A stretch of 64,000 nucleotides of DNA. Source: CANLBN01 sp965230205 (lineage in GTDB: Bacteria; Pseudomonadota; Gammaproteobacteria; Pseudomonadales; Cellvibrionaceae). A program made the position numbers and the translations under genes. Where the stretch lies: NCBI GenBank assembly GCA_965230205.1, contig OZ245996.1, positions 2,728,001 through 2,792,000 of the forward strand, read 5' to 3'. Positions 53,530-63,277 of the stretch are shown piece after piece; the first letter of the stretch is position 1; the number at the start of each line of letters is the position of its first letter. Below the pieces are notes generated by a model, which had not been told where the DNA came from, ran no database searches, and saw only the letters and a list, made by a program, of their open reading frames with translations.

Positions 53530-54657
53530 ATGAAGCAAGTATTTGTGCGTCTGCTATGGCCTGCTTTGCTAGCACTTATTTTATCAGCCTGTGCTAGCAA
53601 ACAACCTGATTACTTAAAAGCGAAAACAATACCGCCGATTGTACCTCCTGAAAATGTTGATAAAGAGCGTTTAGGGCAACTATATCGGATACCTGAAAAG
53701 ACGACTCGTGACCCTAAGAAATTCACGACACCTTTTCCACCGACGGTAGGTAGTGCAAATGATGCAAACATTGCTTCTCTGCAAACATTTGATGAAGAGT
53801 TCTGGGTGCTGAATGCAAAACCCCCGGCAACGACCTGGTCACAACTCATCAGTTTTTGGCAGCGGAAGAATGTGGTCCTTGTTCGTCGAGATCTGAATAC
53901 GGCAACATTGGATACTGGTTGGTTCGAACAGGCCGTACAACCTGGCTTTGCTACTCGATATCGCTTGCGACTAGAGCAGGGTTTGCAAGCAGGTACCACC
54001 GAAATTTATATGATAAATGAAAAACGTGCTCTGGCTGATCAGTCGAGTAACCTATATCAGTGGCCCACTCAACTGGAAGATCGAACGCATGCGAATTGGC
54101 TAGCTAAAGAATTGGTAGCGAGTTTAAATAGCTCAAATGCGAATATAGGTGACTCGTACTTAGCCGCAACCATTAACTTGTCTGATAAAGTTCAATTTAC
54201 AGAAATTGACCAAGAGCCTGTATTAATTATCCAAGAGGAAGAAGGGCGTATTAATCGTGCTCTGACGAATGCTTTAGATGAAAATGGCTTATTAACTTAT
54301 GATAGTGATATAGCCGAAGGTGTATTTTATTTTGATACCTATAAAGTCAAACAAAAGAAAAAATCTAGTTGGATTAATTTTTTGAATTTGAGCGATTCAA
54401 AAGAAGAAAAAAAAGAAAGTCGTCATTCCTTAGAAAAAATATTAACGCGTATGCCTGATGATCCTGAAGCCAGAGTATTATTTCCAGATATAGCCAATAG
54501 TCTTGAAAGAAAGTTATCTAATATATCTGGTTATCTCTTAGTAAAACGAGAGCGGCAAAATGATACGGTCATTTATGTTCGTGATGGCTATGGTAAATTA
54601 CTTGAAGTTGAAGAGGCTAGAGTACTGCTCGATACTATTCGCCTGAGGTTAATATAA
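53530..54657 (+). CDS. bamC: outer membrane protein assembly factor BamC
   Basis: Lipoprotein of the BAM complex (NlpB family), 375 residues. The signal ends in ALILSACAS, so the lipid-bearing Cys is about residue 21. The unstructured N-terminal segment after it (LKAKTIPPIVPPENVDKERL) resembles the BamD-binding part, and two helix-grip domains follow. Lying 9 bp after dapA is the classic position. The sequence is divergent but the order supports the call. Confidence 0.9.
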   Translation: MKQVFVRLLWPALLALILSACASKQPDYLKAKTIPPIVPPENVDKERLGQLYRIPEKTTRDPKKFTTPFPPTVGSANDANIASLQTFDEEFWVLNAKPPATTWSQLISFWQRKNVVLVRRDLNTATLDTGWFEQAVQPGFATRYRLRLEQGLQAGTTEIYMINEKRALADQSSNLYQWPTQLEDRTHANWLAKELVASLNSSNANIGDSYLAATINLSDKVQFTEIDQEPVLIIQEEEGRINRALTNALDENGLLTYDSDIAEGVFYFDTYKVKQKKKSSWINFLNLSDSKEEKKESRHSLEKILTRMPDDPEARVLFPDIANSLERKLSNISGYLLVKRERQNDTVIYVRDGYGKLLEVEEARVLLDTIRLRLI

Positions 54658-54659
54658 GA

Positions 54660-55433
54660 TTGCAATTTTCATCTCTGGGTAGCGGTAGTAAAGGCAATGG
54701 AACGTTAATCCGTTACGACGACTGCTTGCTTCTGGTCGATTGTGGTTTTACCTTAAAAGAAACGGTAAGGCGTTTAGCGCGTTTGGATGTGTCACCAGAT
54801 CAACTAGATGCAGTTATTGTGACCCATGAACACAGCGATCATATTGGTGGAGTAGGCCCTCTCGCAAGAAAATATAAAGTACCGGTTTATATGACTCCTG
54901 GTACTCAAAGAGGGCGTGATATAGGGGTGTTACCAGAGGTAGCGCTCATTAAAAGTTACCGGCCTTTCACTGTTAAATCTATCCAGATTACCCCTGTTGC
55001 TGTTCCTCATGATGCAGTAGAACCCGCTCAATATATATTTGAGGCTAATAATACCCGTTTAGGCATTTTGACCGATTTGGGTAGCATTACTCCTCATGTT
55101 GAAATGCATTATCAATCCTGTGATGGCTTGATATTGGAAGCAAACCACGACCCATTAATGTTGGCTTCTGGTCAATACCCTCAGACATTAAAGCAACGTG
55201 TTGGGGGTGCGTGGGGGCACCTGAGTAATCGGCAAGCGGCTGATTTCCTGACTCGGGTTAATCGATCCCGTTTACAGCATTTAGTGGTTGCCCATATCAG
55301 CCAGCAAAATAATACAGTCCAACTGGCTCAAGAAGCATTTGCAGACTTAGAGGGCGCGATAGGTGAAGTGCGCTATGCCTGCCAGGAAGAAGGCTTCGAT
55401 TGGATTTCTTTAGGCTGTTTTGCTGAGTGTTGA
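54660..55433 (+). CDS. MBL-fold metallohydrolase (YycJ-like)
   Basis: A 257-residue metallo-beta-lactamase-fold hydrolase. The metal motif is VTHEHSDHIGG, with GSGSKGNGTLI at the start and LEANHDPLML and HLVVAHISQQNNT later. It matches the family next to dapA-bamC in many gammaproteobacteria. The start is TTG, three bases after bamC. Proposed activities in the family include nuclease action; no substrate is claimed here. Confidence 0.9.
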   Translation: MQFSSLGSGSKGNGTLIRYDDCLLLVDCGFTLKETVRRLARLDVSPDQLDAVIVTHEHSDHIGGVGPLARKYKVPVYMTPGTQRGRDIGVLPEVALIKSYRPFTVKSIQITPVAVPHDAVEPAQYIFEANNTRLGILTDLGSITPHVEMHYQSCDGLILEANHDPLMLASGQYPQTLKQRVGGAWGHLSNRQAADFLTRVNRSRLQHLVVAHISQQNNTVQLAQEAFADLEGAIGEVRYACQEEGFDWISLGCFAEC

Positions 55434-55605
55434 TCTTAATATTATCGTTGTGTTTGTTTAAACGGCTCAATAACATTCCATGGGTAGACTTTCTCTTCGA
55501 GGTTTTGGCAGCTAATTAAACTTTGCCAGGTTGATTTTTTGACGCATTTCGACTATTTTTAAAAAACAAAGTGAATTTTTTGCTTTTTTAGATCACAATA
55601 AGATT

Positions 55606-55920
55606 ATGACTTTTATAACTGGTATTACTAACGACCCCTCACGTATCCATAAAATGGATGACCGTCGTCGATCCGAACGGAAATCTACGACTATTCGTGT
55701 TGAAATTATGCACCCTTCAATTGGGACTATTATTGGTTCAACCCAAGATATCTCTGATGGCGGTGCATCGGTAAAAATTGAAAACCATCCCATTCCTCCT
55801 TTGGGAACAGAAGTTAAAGTGCGTTTTGTAAAGATGGTAGGTGCTATTAATCAAGAGCCCGTTGATATGAAAGTTATGCACCACCAGCGTAATACTATCG
55901 GTTTGATGTTTGCGAGATAG
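55606..55920 (+). CDS. PilZ domain protein
   Basis: A 104-residue stand-alone PilZ domain. The cyclic di-GMP motifs are both present: RxxxR in DRRRSERK and DxSxxG in QDISDGGASV. It should bind cyclic di-GMP. The diguanylate cyclase at 24046 is the only obvious source in the window, and the two are not linked. The partner is unknown. Confidence 0.88.
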   Translation: MTFITGITNDPSRIHKMDDRRRSERKSTTIRVEIMHPSIGTIIGSTQDISDGGASVKIENHPIPPLGTEVKVRFVKMVGAINQEPVDMKVMHHQRNTIGLMFAR

Positions 55921-55989
55921 TTAACGTTATTAGCCCTAGTTAGTTTACTCCATTCCTTTTCTTTAATTTAGCGTCCATATGGTTGGCAT

Positions 55990-56811
55990 ATGAGCAGCGT
56001 GATTCCTATTTCGGGTATCTACCTTGAAGATAGTTTAACTATCTCTCACGATATTAATGAACTGTCGGTATCTTTAGCGCTACCTATACTAAATATCCCT
56101 CCAAAGTTACTAGAGGCAGGGCAGTTTGTCTTGCTGGTAAATACCCAAGGTTTATCTCTACAAGAAACAGGGAAGGGTGCTCCAGGGCCGATATATGTTG
56201 ATTTTGTGCAGGGAGCAAGTGCTCATCGACGCCATTTCGGCGGAGGAAAAAGCCAACTCATTGCTAAAGCCGTTGGTATTAAAGGAAGTTTCCGACCCCA
56301 TGTTCTTGATCTTACCGCTGGGCTTGGGCAGGATGGTTTTGTGCTGGCGACATTAGGTTGTCGAGTGAATTTAGTCGAGCGTGTGCCGGTTATTTTTCAC
56401 TTATTGGACGACGGACTTCGGCGCGCACGAGAATATGATGATGGCCAGTTAAACGCTATTTTGAGCCATATAACTTTACATAAACAACAAGCGCTTGATT
56501 ATCTGAAGCAAATTTCACAAATGCCTGATGTGATTTATTTCGACCCAATGTTTCCTGAGAAAGAAAAAAGCGCAAAAGTTAAAAAGAATATGGCTGCATT
56601 TCAGTCGCTTGTAGGCAGCGACTCAGATGCAGGAAGCGTGTTATCGTTAGCATTGACGAAGGCAAAGCATAGAGTTGTTGTTAAGCGGCCTAGAAAGGCA
56701 CCTACGTTATTTGAGCAATACCCACAATGTAATATCCCATTGCCCAGTTTAGTCATGGAAGGAAAGTCTAGCCGTTACGATATTTATCCTATTGCCCGAA
56801 TGCCTGGCTAA
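55990..56811 (+). CDS. rsmJ: 16S rRNA (guanine1516-N2)-methyltransferase
   Basis: RsmJ (YhiQ family), 273 residues. The family opening YVDFVQGASAHRRHFGGGKS is followed by KAVGIKG, SAM motif I VLDLTAGLGQDGFVLA, the acidic VNLVERVP, and the catalytic-type YFDPMFPEKEKSAKVKKNM. It methylates G1516 of 16S rRNA in E. coli. It stands alone between the PilZ gene and a metallopeptidase. Confidence 0.95.
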   Translation: MSSVIPISGIYLEDSLTISHDINELSVSLALPILNIPPKLLEAGQFVLLVNTQGLSLQETGKGAPGPIYVDFVQGASAHRRHFGGGKSQLIAKAVGIKGSFRPHVLDLTAGLGQDGFVLATLGCRVNLVERVPVIFHLLDDGLRRAREYDDGQLNAILSHITLHKQQALDYLKQISQMPDVIYFDPMFPEKEKSAKVKKNMAAFQSLVGSDSDAGSVLSLALTKAKHRVVVKRPRKAPTLFEQYPQCNIPLPSLVMEGKSSRYDIYPIARMPG

Positions 56812-56876
56812 TACCTGCTTTATATTGTCAGAGGTGAGTTGGTAATTATATAACTTGAGTGTGAAGGCAAAATATT

Positions 56877-57626
56877 TTGAAAATAATCATCGTAGCCATC
56901 GTTTTTCTCTGTACAAATTGTGCTCTTGCTGTACCTAAAGTGACTATCACTTATGAAAAGGCAACAAATGCCAAAGAGAAGGAAACCCTCCAGCTGATTC
57001 AAAACTCTGGAGCTGTTGAGGACGTCGTAAAATTTATTAATGAGAGATTTCGTCTGGACCGATCAATTAACCTTATTATCGGTCATGGTGAATTTCCTTT
57101 TGCAGACTTTAATCATAAAGAGATATTTATCCCTTTTTCTTTTGCTGACGCAGTATTTGGTACCTTTGATGAATCCCAACAAGGTACGAATAATCAACGA
57201 GCAGCAATGAATGTTCTTACTCATATTATCCTACATGAGTTCGGGCACATGATGGTATTAATGTATGATATCCCTGTCCTTGGTCGAGAAGAGGATGCGG
57301 TTGATGCTTTTGCGACAGTATCGCTGATTCACTTTAATGAAGAAGGTGTAGATATTGTTAAGCATGTTGCTGAGTACTACGCTTTAGATAAAGAAAATAT
57401 TAAAGCACTTAGGAAATGGGATTTTATGGATGAGCACAGTTTAAGTATACAAAGGCACTATCAAATCAGTTGTCATCTTTATGGTAGTGACCCACAGAAA
57501 TTTAAATCGCTACCCAGGCGGATAGGTTTTTCTAAAAGGCGTTCTGAATTATGTATTGAGGAATATAGGCGCGTCTCTGCCAGTTGGCTATCTCTATTAA
57601 AACCTTACTTACACAACTCGATGTAG
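56877..57626 (+). CDS. exported DUF4344-type metallopeptidase
   Basis: A 249-residue protein with a signal peptide (MKIIIVAIVFLCTNCALAVP) and a zinc-site HEFGHM (LHEFGHMMVLMYDIPVLGRE) with a downstream EEDAVDAFA that could supply the third ligand. This is the DUF4344 pattern. The start is a TTG. Its final 18 bases overlap the end of the convergent dehydrogenase gene. It probably acts in the periplasm; its target is unknown. Confidence 0.82.
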   Translation: MKIIIVAIVFLCTNCALAVPKVTITYEKATNAKEKETLQLIQNSGAVEDVVKFINERFRLDRSINLIIGHGEFPFADFNHKEIFIPFSFADAVFGTFDESQQGTNNQRAAMNVLTHIILHEFGHMMVLMYDIPVLGREEDAVDAFATVSLIHFNEEGVDIVKHVAEYYALDKENIKALRKWDFMDEHSLSIQRHYQISCHLYGSDPQKFKSLPRRIGFSKRRSELCIEEYRRVSASWLSLLKPYLHNSM

Positions 57627-58571
57627 TTCTGAGCCTTTAAAAAAATGATTAACATTGTCTATTAGCATATCAGCTTGGCATTGCAACGAATCATCGCTAC
57701 TCCAGGCGACGTGTGGAGTTAGGATAAAGTTGGGCTCATCAAGCAAGGTGAGTAGGGGGTTATTTTCTTGAATAGGTTCGGCACTGGCGACATCAAATCC
57801 TGCTCCTGCAATCAACCCGCCTTTTAGTGCAGTGACTAAATCTTGTTCATCCACTAATCCGCCACGTGCAGTATTAATCAAGAGCGCGCTGGGTTTCATT
57901 TTTTTGAATTCATCCAAAGCGATCAGATTTTCGGTCTCTGGTGTTAGTGGGCAATGTAAGGAAATAATATCACTGCTTTGAATGAATTCATCAAAGGGTA
58001 AATAGTCTGGTCTCTGAACCTTCGTTTTACCTTTACGTTCTGCAAATACAACCCGCATACCCAGCGCTTTTGCTAATGTTGCTGTTGCTTGGCCTAAGCT
58101 GCCTCCACCAATAATACCCAGTTGGGAATTTTTTAAATCGAGAGTTTGTGTTAAGTAACCGTGAAAGTAGGGTGATTTTTGCCAATCACCGCGTTTCATA
58201 CTATGTTGGTAAGCAAAGAGGTGGCGGCGGAGAGCAAATATTAATGCCAGTGTATGCTCAGGAACAGACGTGACTGAATAGCCAGGCGTATTGGTAACCG
58301 CTATACCACGGGACTTACAGGCTTCAATATCGATATTATTGTAACCTGTAGCAATAACAGCAATATGTTTTAGTCTAGGTAGCTGGGCAATAACCTCTTC
58401 CTCTAGAACGACCTTATTCACAATGATGACATCAGCTTCTTTACAGCGAGGGATGATTCGCTCTGGGGAAGTTAAATCATATTCTTTCCATTCATGCTCA
58501 ACTTCTGGGGTATTGAATCGAATATGAGAAGGAATAGTCGCTTTATCAAGAAATACAATCGTTGAAGTCAT
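57609..58571 (-). CDS. D-2-hydroxyacid dehydrogenase (HprA/glycerate-type)
   Basis: A 320-residue NAD-dependent dehydrogenase. The nucleotide fold is LGIIGGGSLGQA; catalytic residues are the Arg in INTARGGLVDE, a Glu in VASAEPI, and the His in LTPHVAW. It most resembles glycerate/hydroxypyruvate reductases, but substrate choice is not readable by eye. It overlaps the 3' end of the metallopeptidase gene on the other strand and follows a PA2817-like gene by 10 bp. Confidence 0.88.
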   Translation of the reverse strand: MTSTIVFLDKATIPSHIRFNTPEVEHEWKEYDLTSPERIIPRCKEADVIIVNKVVLEEEVIAQLPRLKHIAVIATGYNNIDIEACKSRGIAVTNTPGYSVTSVPEHTLALIFALRRHLFAYQHSMKRGDWQKSPYFHGYLTQTLDLKNSQLGIIGGGSLGQATATLAKALGMRVVFAERKGKTKVQRPDYLPFDEFIQSSDIISLHCPLTPETENLIALDEFKKMKPSALLINTARGGLVDEQDLVTALKGGLIAGAGFDVASAEPIQENNPLLTLLDEPNFILTPHVAWSSDDSLQCQADMLIDNVNHFFKGSELHRVV

Positions 58572-58581
58572 TATTAATGTC

Positions 58582-58986
58582 TTATGTTTGTTTATTAAGG
58601 AATTCTTTCGCTTCTTCTATGTTAAAGGGGCGATCTTGAGATTCTGATGCATGCCTCAATTCGTCCAATTGCTGATAAAAATGGATTTCATCATCCGGCA
58701 TATAGTGTAAACAGCTGCCCCCAAAGAACCATAGTAAGTCTCGTGATAAATACTGCAGCAGATGATTGTAACCACCGACAATACGCTCGACTAACCATTG
58801 TCCTTGTTCGATCATTTTTTCATCATATTCTGTATAAGTACATAATGCATCCAGTGTACGTATAAAGGCCTGGTCACTTTCTGTCAAATTACTGAGGTTA
58901 ATTTGATAGGGGGGCAATTGACTAATGTCTCGCTTGAATTTTTTGAGTAGATCCACATGATGGATAAAGTATTGCGTATAATGCAT
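58582..58986 (-). CDS. PA2817-like protein of unknown function
   Basis: About 134 residues from the ATG at 58986; the frame is open to a TTG at 59073, which would add 29 residues but has a poor ribosome site. The protein is helical and soluble: HVDLLKKFKRD, QWLVERIVGGYNHLLQYLSR, DLLWFFGGSCLHYMPDDEI. It resembles the PA2817 family, whose gene in Pseudomonas is also close to a YadGH-like ABC pair. The function is unknown. Confidence 0.75.
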   Translation of the reverse strand: MHYTQYFIHHVDLLKKFKRDISQLPPYQINLSNLTESDQAFIRTLDALCTYTEYDEKMIEQGQWLVERIVGGYNHLLQYLSRDLLWFFGGSCLHYMPDDEIHFYQQLDELRHASESQDRPFNIEEAKEFLNKQT

Positions 58987-59119
58987 GTAATTGATTATCT
59001 CCAGCCTTGCCTGTCGGCGATCAGGCTCTAGTATATAACGCTCATTAAATGATAAAGAGCCATTGTACCTCAATGGCCCTGTTGAGCGTTTTTAGAATTA
59101 TTATCTTGAACAACATATT

Positions 59120-60040
59120 ATGACAACAGCATTATCCATAAAAGCCCTGCGAAAAGTATACAGTAATGGTTTTGAGGCACTAAAAAATATTGATTTGGAA
59201 GTTGAAGAGGGAGATTTCTTTGCTCTCCTTGGGCCTAACGGCGCAGGAAAATCTACAACAATCAGCATTATTTGTTCTTTGGCCATTAAGTCTGCGGGCA
59301 ATGTACGTATTTTTGGCCATGATATAGATACAGACTTTTCAGCGGCGAAAAAGTGTATTGGAATCGTCCCTCAAGAATTCAATTTTAATCAATTTGAAAA
59401 AGTCAGAGACATTGTTATTAATCAAGGTGGGTACTACGGTTTGCCACGAGCATTATGTGAGGAGCGAGCAGAGAAATACCTGCGACAATTAGGTTTATGG
59501 GACAAGCGTCAAAGTCCAGCTCGAAGCTTATCTGGCGGAATGAAACGTCGTCTGATGATTGCCCGTGCGTTAATTCACGAGCCCAAATTGTTAATTCTGG
59601 ATGAGCCAACAGCAGGTGTCGATATCGAATTACGCCGTTCTATGTGGCAATTCCTACAGGAAATTAATCAACAGGGGACGACTATTATTCTCACTACACA
59701 CTACCTTGAAGAAGCAGAAAGCCTCTGTCGCAATATTGGCATTATTGATAAGGGAGAAATAGTAGAAAGTACGAGCATCAAAAAACTATTGCAGCGCCTA
59801 GATCAAGAAGTACTGATCTTTGATTTGCAAGAAGAGCTTCAAGAAGCTCCTCGATTAGAAAATTTTCAATCCAATTTAATTGATAGTCATACCTTGGAAA
59901 TTGTGATTAAAAAGGGACGTTCGCTGAATGCAGTCTTTCAGTGTCTAAATGAGAAAGGAATAGAAGTAACCAGTATGCGTAATAAAAGTAACCGTTTGGA
60001 AGAGCTGTTTATTTCGTTAGTTGAGAGCAGTCAGGAGTAA
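59120..60040 (+). CDS. yadG: ABC transporter ATP-binding protein YadG
   Basis: A 306-residue ABC ATPase nearly collinear with E. coli YadG. Walker A LLGPNGAGKSTT, Q-loop VPQEFNFN, signature LSGGMKRRLMIARAL, Walker B LLILDEPTAGVD, and TTHYLEEAE. Pairs with the permease that follows after 7 bp. Substrate unknown. Confidence 0.95.
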   Translation: MTTALSIKALRKVYSNGFEALKNIDLEVEEGDFFALLGPNGAGKSTTISIICSLAIKSAGNVRIFGHDIDTDFSAAKKCIGIVPQEFNFNQFEKVRDIVINQGGYYGLPRALCEERAEKYLRQLGLWDKRQSPARSLSGGMKRRLMIARALIHEPKLLILDEPTAGVDIELRRSMWQFLQEINQQGTTIILTTHYLEEAESLCRNIGIIDKGEIVESTSIKKLLQRLDQEVLIFDLQEELQEAPRLENFQSNLIDSHTLEIVIKKGRSLNAVFQCLNEKGIEVTSMRNKSNRLEELFISLVESSQE

Positions 60041-60047
60041 ATAATTG

Positions 60048-60821
60048 ATGACGCTATTAGAGCAGTGGGTTTCTTTGTCGACGATTATCAGGAAGGAAAT
60101 AGTACGTTTCACACGCATATGGGTGCAGACTCTGTTGCCTCCTGTGATTACTATGACGCTTTATTTTGTTATTTTTGGGAAGCTGATCGGGTCCAGGATA
60201 GGGCAGATGGACGGCTTTAGTTATATGGAATTTGTTGTTCCAGGCTTGATTATGATGTCTATTATTACCAATTCCTATGGTAATGTCGTCAGTTCTTTTT
60301 TTAGTGTTAAGTTTCAAAAAAGTGTTGAAGAATTGTTGGTATCGCCGACCCCTAACTATATTATTTTATTAGGCTATGTTTTAGGAGGTGTTGCACGTGG
60401 CTTATTAGTCGGAATGGTTGTTACTATAGTTTCTTTCTTTTTTACGGACCTAACGATATATAATTTGCCTATTACTATCGGCATTGTGTTTTTAACGTCC
60501 GTTGTTTTTGCTCTGGCAGGTTTTTTTAATGCATTATTTGCTAAGACATTTGATGATATTTCTATTATCCCTACCTTTGTTTTAACGCCGCTGACCTATT
60601 TGGGTGGAGTATTCTATTCTATTAGTTTATTGCCTGAATTTTGGCAGGGTGTTTCTAAACTGAACCCTATACTGTATATGGTTAATGCATTTCGTTATGG
60701 TATTTTAGGTATATCTGATATTAGTATCGAGTCAGCATTTATCGGGGTCATGGCATTTATCGTTGTGCTTACGGTTATTTGCTTATATCTGTTGGCGCAT
60801 GGTACTCGTTTGCGTTCTTAA
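60048..60821 (+). CDS. yadH: ABC-2 type permease YadH
   Basis: A six-helix ABC-2 permease of about 257 residues, partner of the YadG ATPase. Family marks: PPVITMTLYFVIFGKLIGSR and the late TYLGGVFYSISLLPEFWQG. The ATG at 60048 is used; the preceding TTG is an alternative. Together they form a heteromeric exporter of unknown cargo. Confidence 0.93.
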   Translation: MTLLEQWVSLSTIIRKEIVRFTRIWVQTLLPPVITMTLYFVIFGKLIGSRIGQMDGFSYMEFVVPGLIMMSIITNSYGNVVSSFFSVKFQKSVEELLVSPTPNYIILLGYVLGGVARGLLVGMVVTIVSFFFTDLTIYNLPITIGIVFLTSVVFALAGFFNALFAKTFDDISIIPTFVLTPLTYLGGVFYSISLLPEFWQGVSKLNPILYMVNAFRYGILGISDISIESAFIGVMAFIVVLTVICLYLLAHGTRLRS

Positions 60822-60833
60822 TTGTTTCACTCT

Positions 60834-61679
60834 ATGGCTACTACTATGAAATCATCCACCCCTTTAGGTCAAGTGACGAGTTATACTGGCCAATATGACG
60901 CTGGTTTGTTGTACCCAATAGCACGGGAGGAGTCTCGGCGAAATATTTTTGGTGGAGATGTGCTCCCTTTTTCAGGTGAGGATCGATGGACTGCTTATGA
61001 GGTCTCATGGCTGGATAAACAGGGTAAACCCCATTTGCGCTTGGCTGAATTTGTTTTCAATTGCGAAGCGCCACATATTGTTGAGTCTAAGTCATTTAAG
61101 CTGTATCTAAACTCATTTAATCAAACGCATTTTGAGAGCGAGTCAGCTGTCCTACATACTATGAAGCAGGATCTGGCTGGAGCTACTGGGGGAGATGTAA
61201 ACGTCGTTTTTTATTCTTTAAATGATAAAGAAGCCTTAAGTATTGATTCCTTTCCAGGGTATTGTATTGATGATTGTTCAATTGATATTAGAGATTACCA
61301 CCCCAAACCACAGTTATTGGTAATAGACAATGAGCAGTCGGTTAAGAATGAAATACTTTATAGCCATTTATTAAAAACCAACTGCCCCGTGACAGATCAA
61401 CCTGATTGGGCGACTGTGTTTATTGAATATACCGGTAAAAAAATCCAGCCTGAAAGCTTGCTGGCTTATCTGGTATCTTTTCGGGAGCATCAAGATTTCC
61501 ATGAAAACTGCGTGGAAAGCATATTTTGCGATCTATACAGAACGGGTCAATTGGATCAATTGACCGTTTATGCACGTTATACCCGCAGAGGAGGGCTTGA
61601 TATAAACCCTTTACGTAGCAATTATGATCAGCAAAGCTGCCACCTTATTGGATCAAGGCTGCGTACCAGTCGGCAATAA
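60834..61679 (+). CDS. queF: 7-cyano-7-deazaguanine reductase QueF
   Basis: NADPH-dependent nitrile reductase of queuosine synthesis, making preQ1 from preQ0. About 281 residues (E. coli 282), so it is the two-domain YqcD type. The QueF motif ESKSFKLYLNSFNQ is present, and the catalytic region FHENCVESIFCDLY has the Cys-Asp surroundings. ATG 60834 gives the family length; the open frame starts at a TTG at 60822, and ATG 60846 is possible. It follows yadH directly. Confidence 0.95.
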   Translation: MATTMKSSTPLGQVTSYTGQYDAGLLYPIAREESRRNIFGGDVLPFSGEDRWTAYEVSWLDKQGKPHLRLAEFVFNCEAPHIVESKSFKLYLNSFNQTHFESESAVLHTMKQDLAGATGGDVNVVFYSLNDKEALSIDSFPGYCIDDCSIDIRDYHPKPQLLVIDNEQSVKNEILYSHLLKTNCPVTDQPDWATVFIEYTGKKIQPESLLAYLVSFREHQDFHENCVESIFCDLYRTGQLDQLTVYARYTRRGGLDINPLRSNYDQQSCHLIGSRLRTSRQ

Positions 61680-61685
61680 AATATT

Positions 61686-63080
61686 CTATCGAATATTTTT
61701 ATCTTGTAATTTTTTTACAGCGACTTTCAAGCTATCTATCACTTGTTCTTTATCGTAGTTTTTTATCTTTTCTAGATCTAAATGCATAGAGAACCCTTCC
61801 ATACTTTCTGATAGGTAACTCTGGTTACTTCCTGAATCTTTTCGATAATTGATGATTTCATAAACCTGAATAGGGTAAGAAAAGCCTTTTGCTTTAATTT
61901 GCCCTTTATCACGGCATAAAATGACATCCTTAATTAATGCCCAGGTTTCATGAGATATAAGAATGTTGCCGGGCTTACCCGCTGTTTCTAGACGGCTAGC
62001 CAAATTAACATGGGCCCCAAGCGCTGTATAATCCAGGTTTTTATCTGTGCCGAATGTGCCTACGGTACAGTAACCAGAATTGATACCTATACGAATTTGT
62101 AAGGGTTTTTTAATACCTAATTCAGCCCATTGCGGTTGTAATTCTCTCATGCGCTTAGTCATCTCAATGGCCATGGCGGCACATTGAATGGCGTCTTTCT
62201 TAACCCCTTTTGAGGTATCTCTGTCATCACCAAACAATACCATGATGGCATCACCCATGAATTTGTCCACGGTACCGTTAAATTTATTGGCAACTTTACT
62301 CATTTCTGAGAGATAGCTATTGAGCAATTCGTTGAGTGTTTCTGCTTCTAGCTCTTCACTCAACTCAGTAAAACCAACAATATCAGAGAAGAATACCGTG
62401 ATGCGCTTACGCTCGGTTTGAAGGTTTTGGTCCTGGCCCTTTATCATGGCAGTTACTGGGCCAGGGAGGTAACGAGAAAGTTTGTAGGCGTGATTACGAA
62501 ACGTTTCACAGTCATTATGAAGCCGACGATTGGAGTCTACTAACTGTTGTTGGTAGTTGTATGAGTAAGCTCCGTATAGGCACAGGTATGCAAAAGCACC
62601 TATTAGTACAACATTGTTTAAAGTGCTGTTCGTATCAAAGTTGATAGATTGATTAGCTAAGAGGAAAAAGCCAATTAATAATCCAAAAAGTACACCAACA
62701 TTGACTTCCAGCCACTGTTTAACACTCCCTTGAGCCAAAGCATTAAATTGTAACAAAATAATTAAGAGCAAGCTGGGCCATGGGGTGTAATCCAATTCTG
62801 ATATAGCTAATGAAATAACAAAGCCATCGGCAATAGCGAGCCATGTAATACTGGCAGGGTTATGTCCATCGCGAAGGAGTGTTAACCAATAGGTGAAACT
62901 GCAGTAAGCGAGTAAGAGAAGGGCAATCACCAGTGCAGCGATATTAAGGCCTTTGCCATCTGTTAAATCATAACCAATTAATGCAGCACTGGCAGAAAAG
63001 CCTAAAAGTACTCGGAAATAGTATTGATAACGAGGTATGAGTTCCTCGAAAGTAGTTTCATCAGTAACAGGGTATAGCAT
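61686..63080 (-). CDS. membrane-bound class III adenylate cyclase
   Basis: A 464-residue protein with about six N-terminal helices (residues 25-190) and a class III cyclase domain (about 225-410). Metal aspartates lie in VFFSDIVGF and GDAIMVLFGD; TVDKFMGDAIM and LDYTALGAHVNLASR carry the Lys and Asp pair that usually selects ATP. So cyclic AMP is the expected product. The helices may sense a membrane or envelope signal. Confidence 0.9.
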   Translation of the reverse strand: MLYPVTDETTFEELIPRYQYYFRVLLGFSASAALIGYDLTDGKGLNIAALVIALLLLAYCSFTYWLTLLRDGHNPASITWLAIADGFVISLAISELDYTPWPSLLLIILLQFNALAQGSVKQWLEVNVGVLFGLLIGFFLLANQSINFDTNSTLNNVVLIGAFAYLCLYGAYSYNYQQQLVDSNRRLHNDCETFRNHAYKLSRYLPGPVTAMIKGQDQNLQTERKRITVFFSDIVGFTELSEELEAETLNELLNSYLSEMSKVANKFNGTVDKFMGDAIMVLFGDDRDTSKGVKKDAIQCAAMAIEMTKRMRELQPQWAELGIKKPLQIRIGINSGYCTVGTFGTDKNLDYTALGAHVNLASRLETAGKPGNILISHETWALIKDVILCRDKGQIKAKGFSYPIQVYEIINYRKDSGSNQSYLSESMEGFSMHLDLEKIKNYDKEQVIDSLKVAVKKLQDKNIR

Positions 63081-63277
63081 TATTAAACTACTAATTAATT
63101 ATAGGTAATCATTGTTTTACGTGATATATGTATGCGATATACTTTCGGAGAAATATACTCACAAGTTATGTATAAACAGGCCCTAGCTAGTATAGTATAA
63201 ATTCTGGCTGGGAGCATGGCTTTAAAAACTCTCGTTTATCGCAAACTCTGCTTTGCTCTGATATTGTTCCTGTATCT

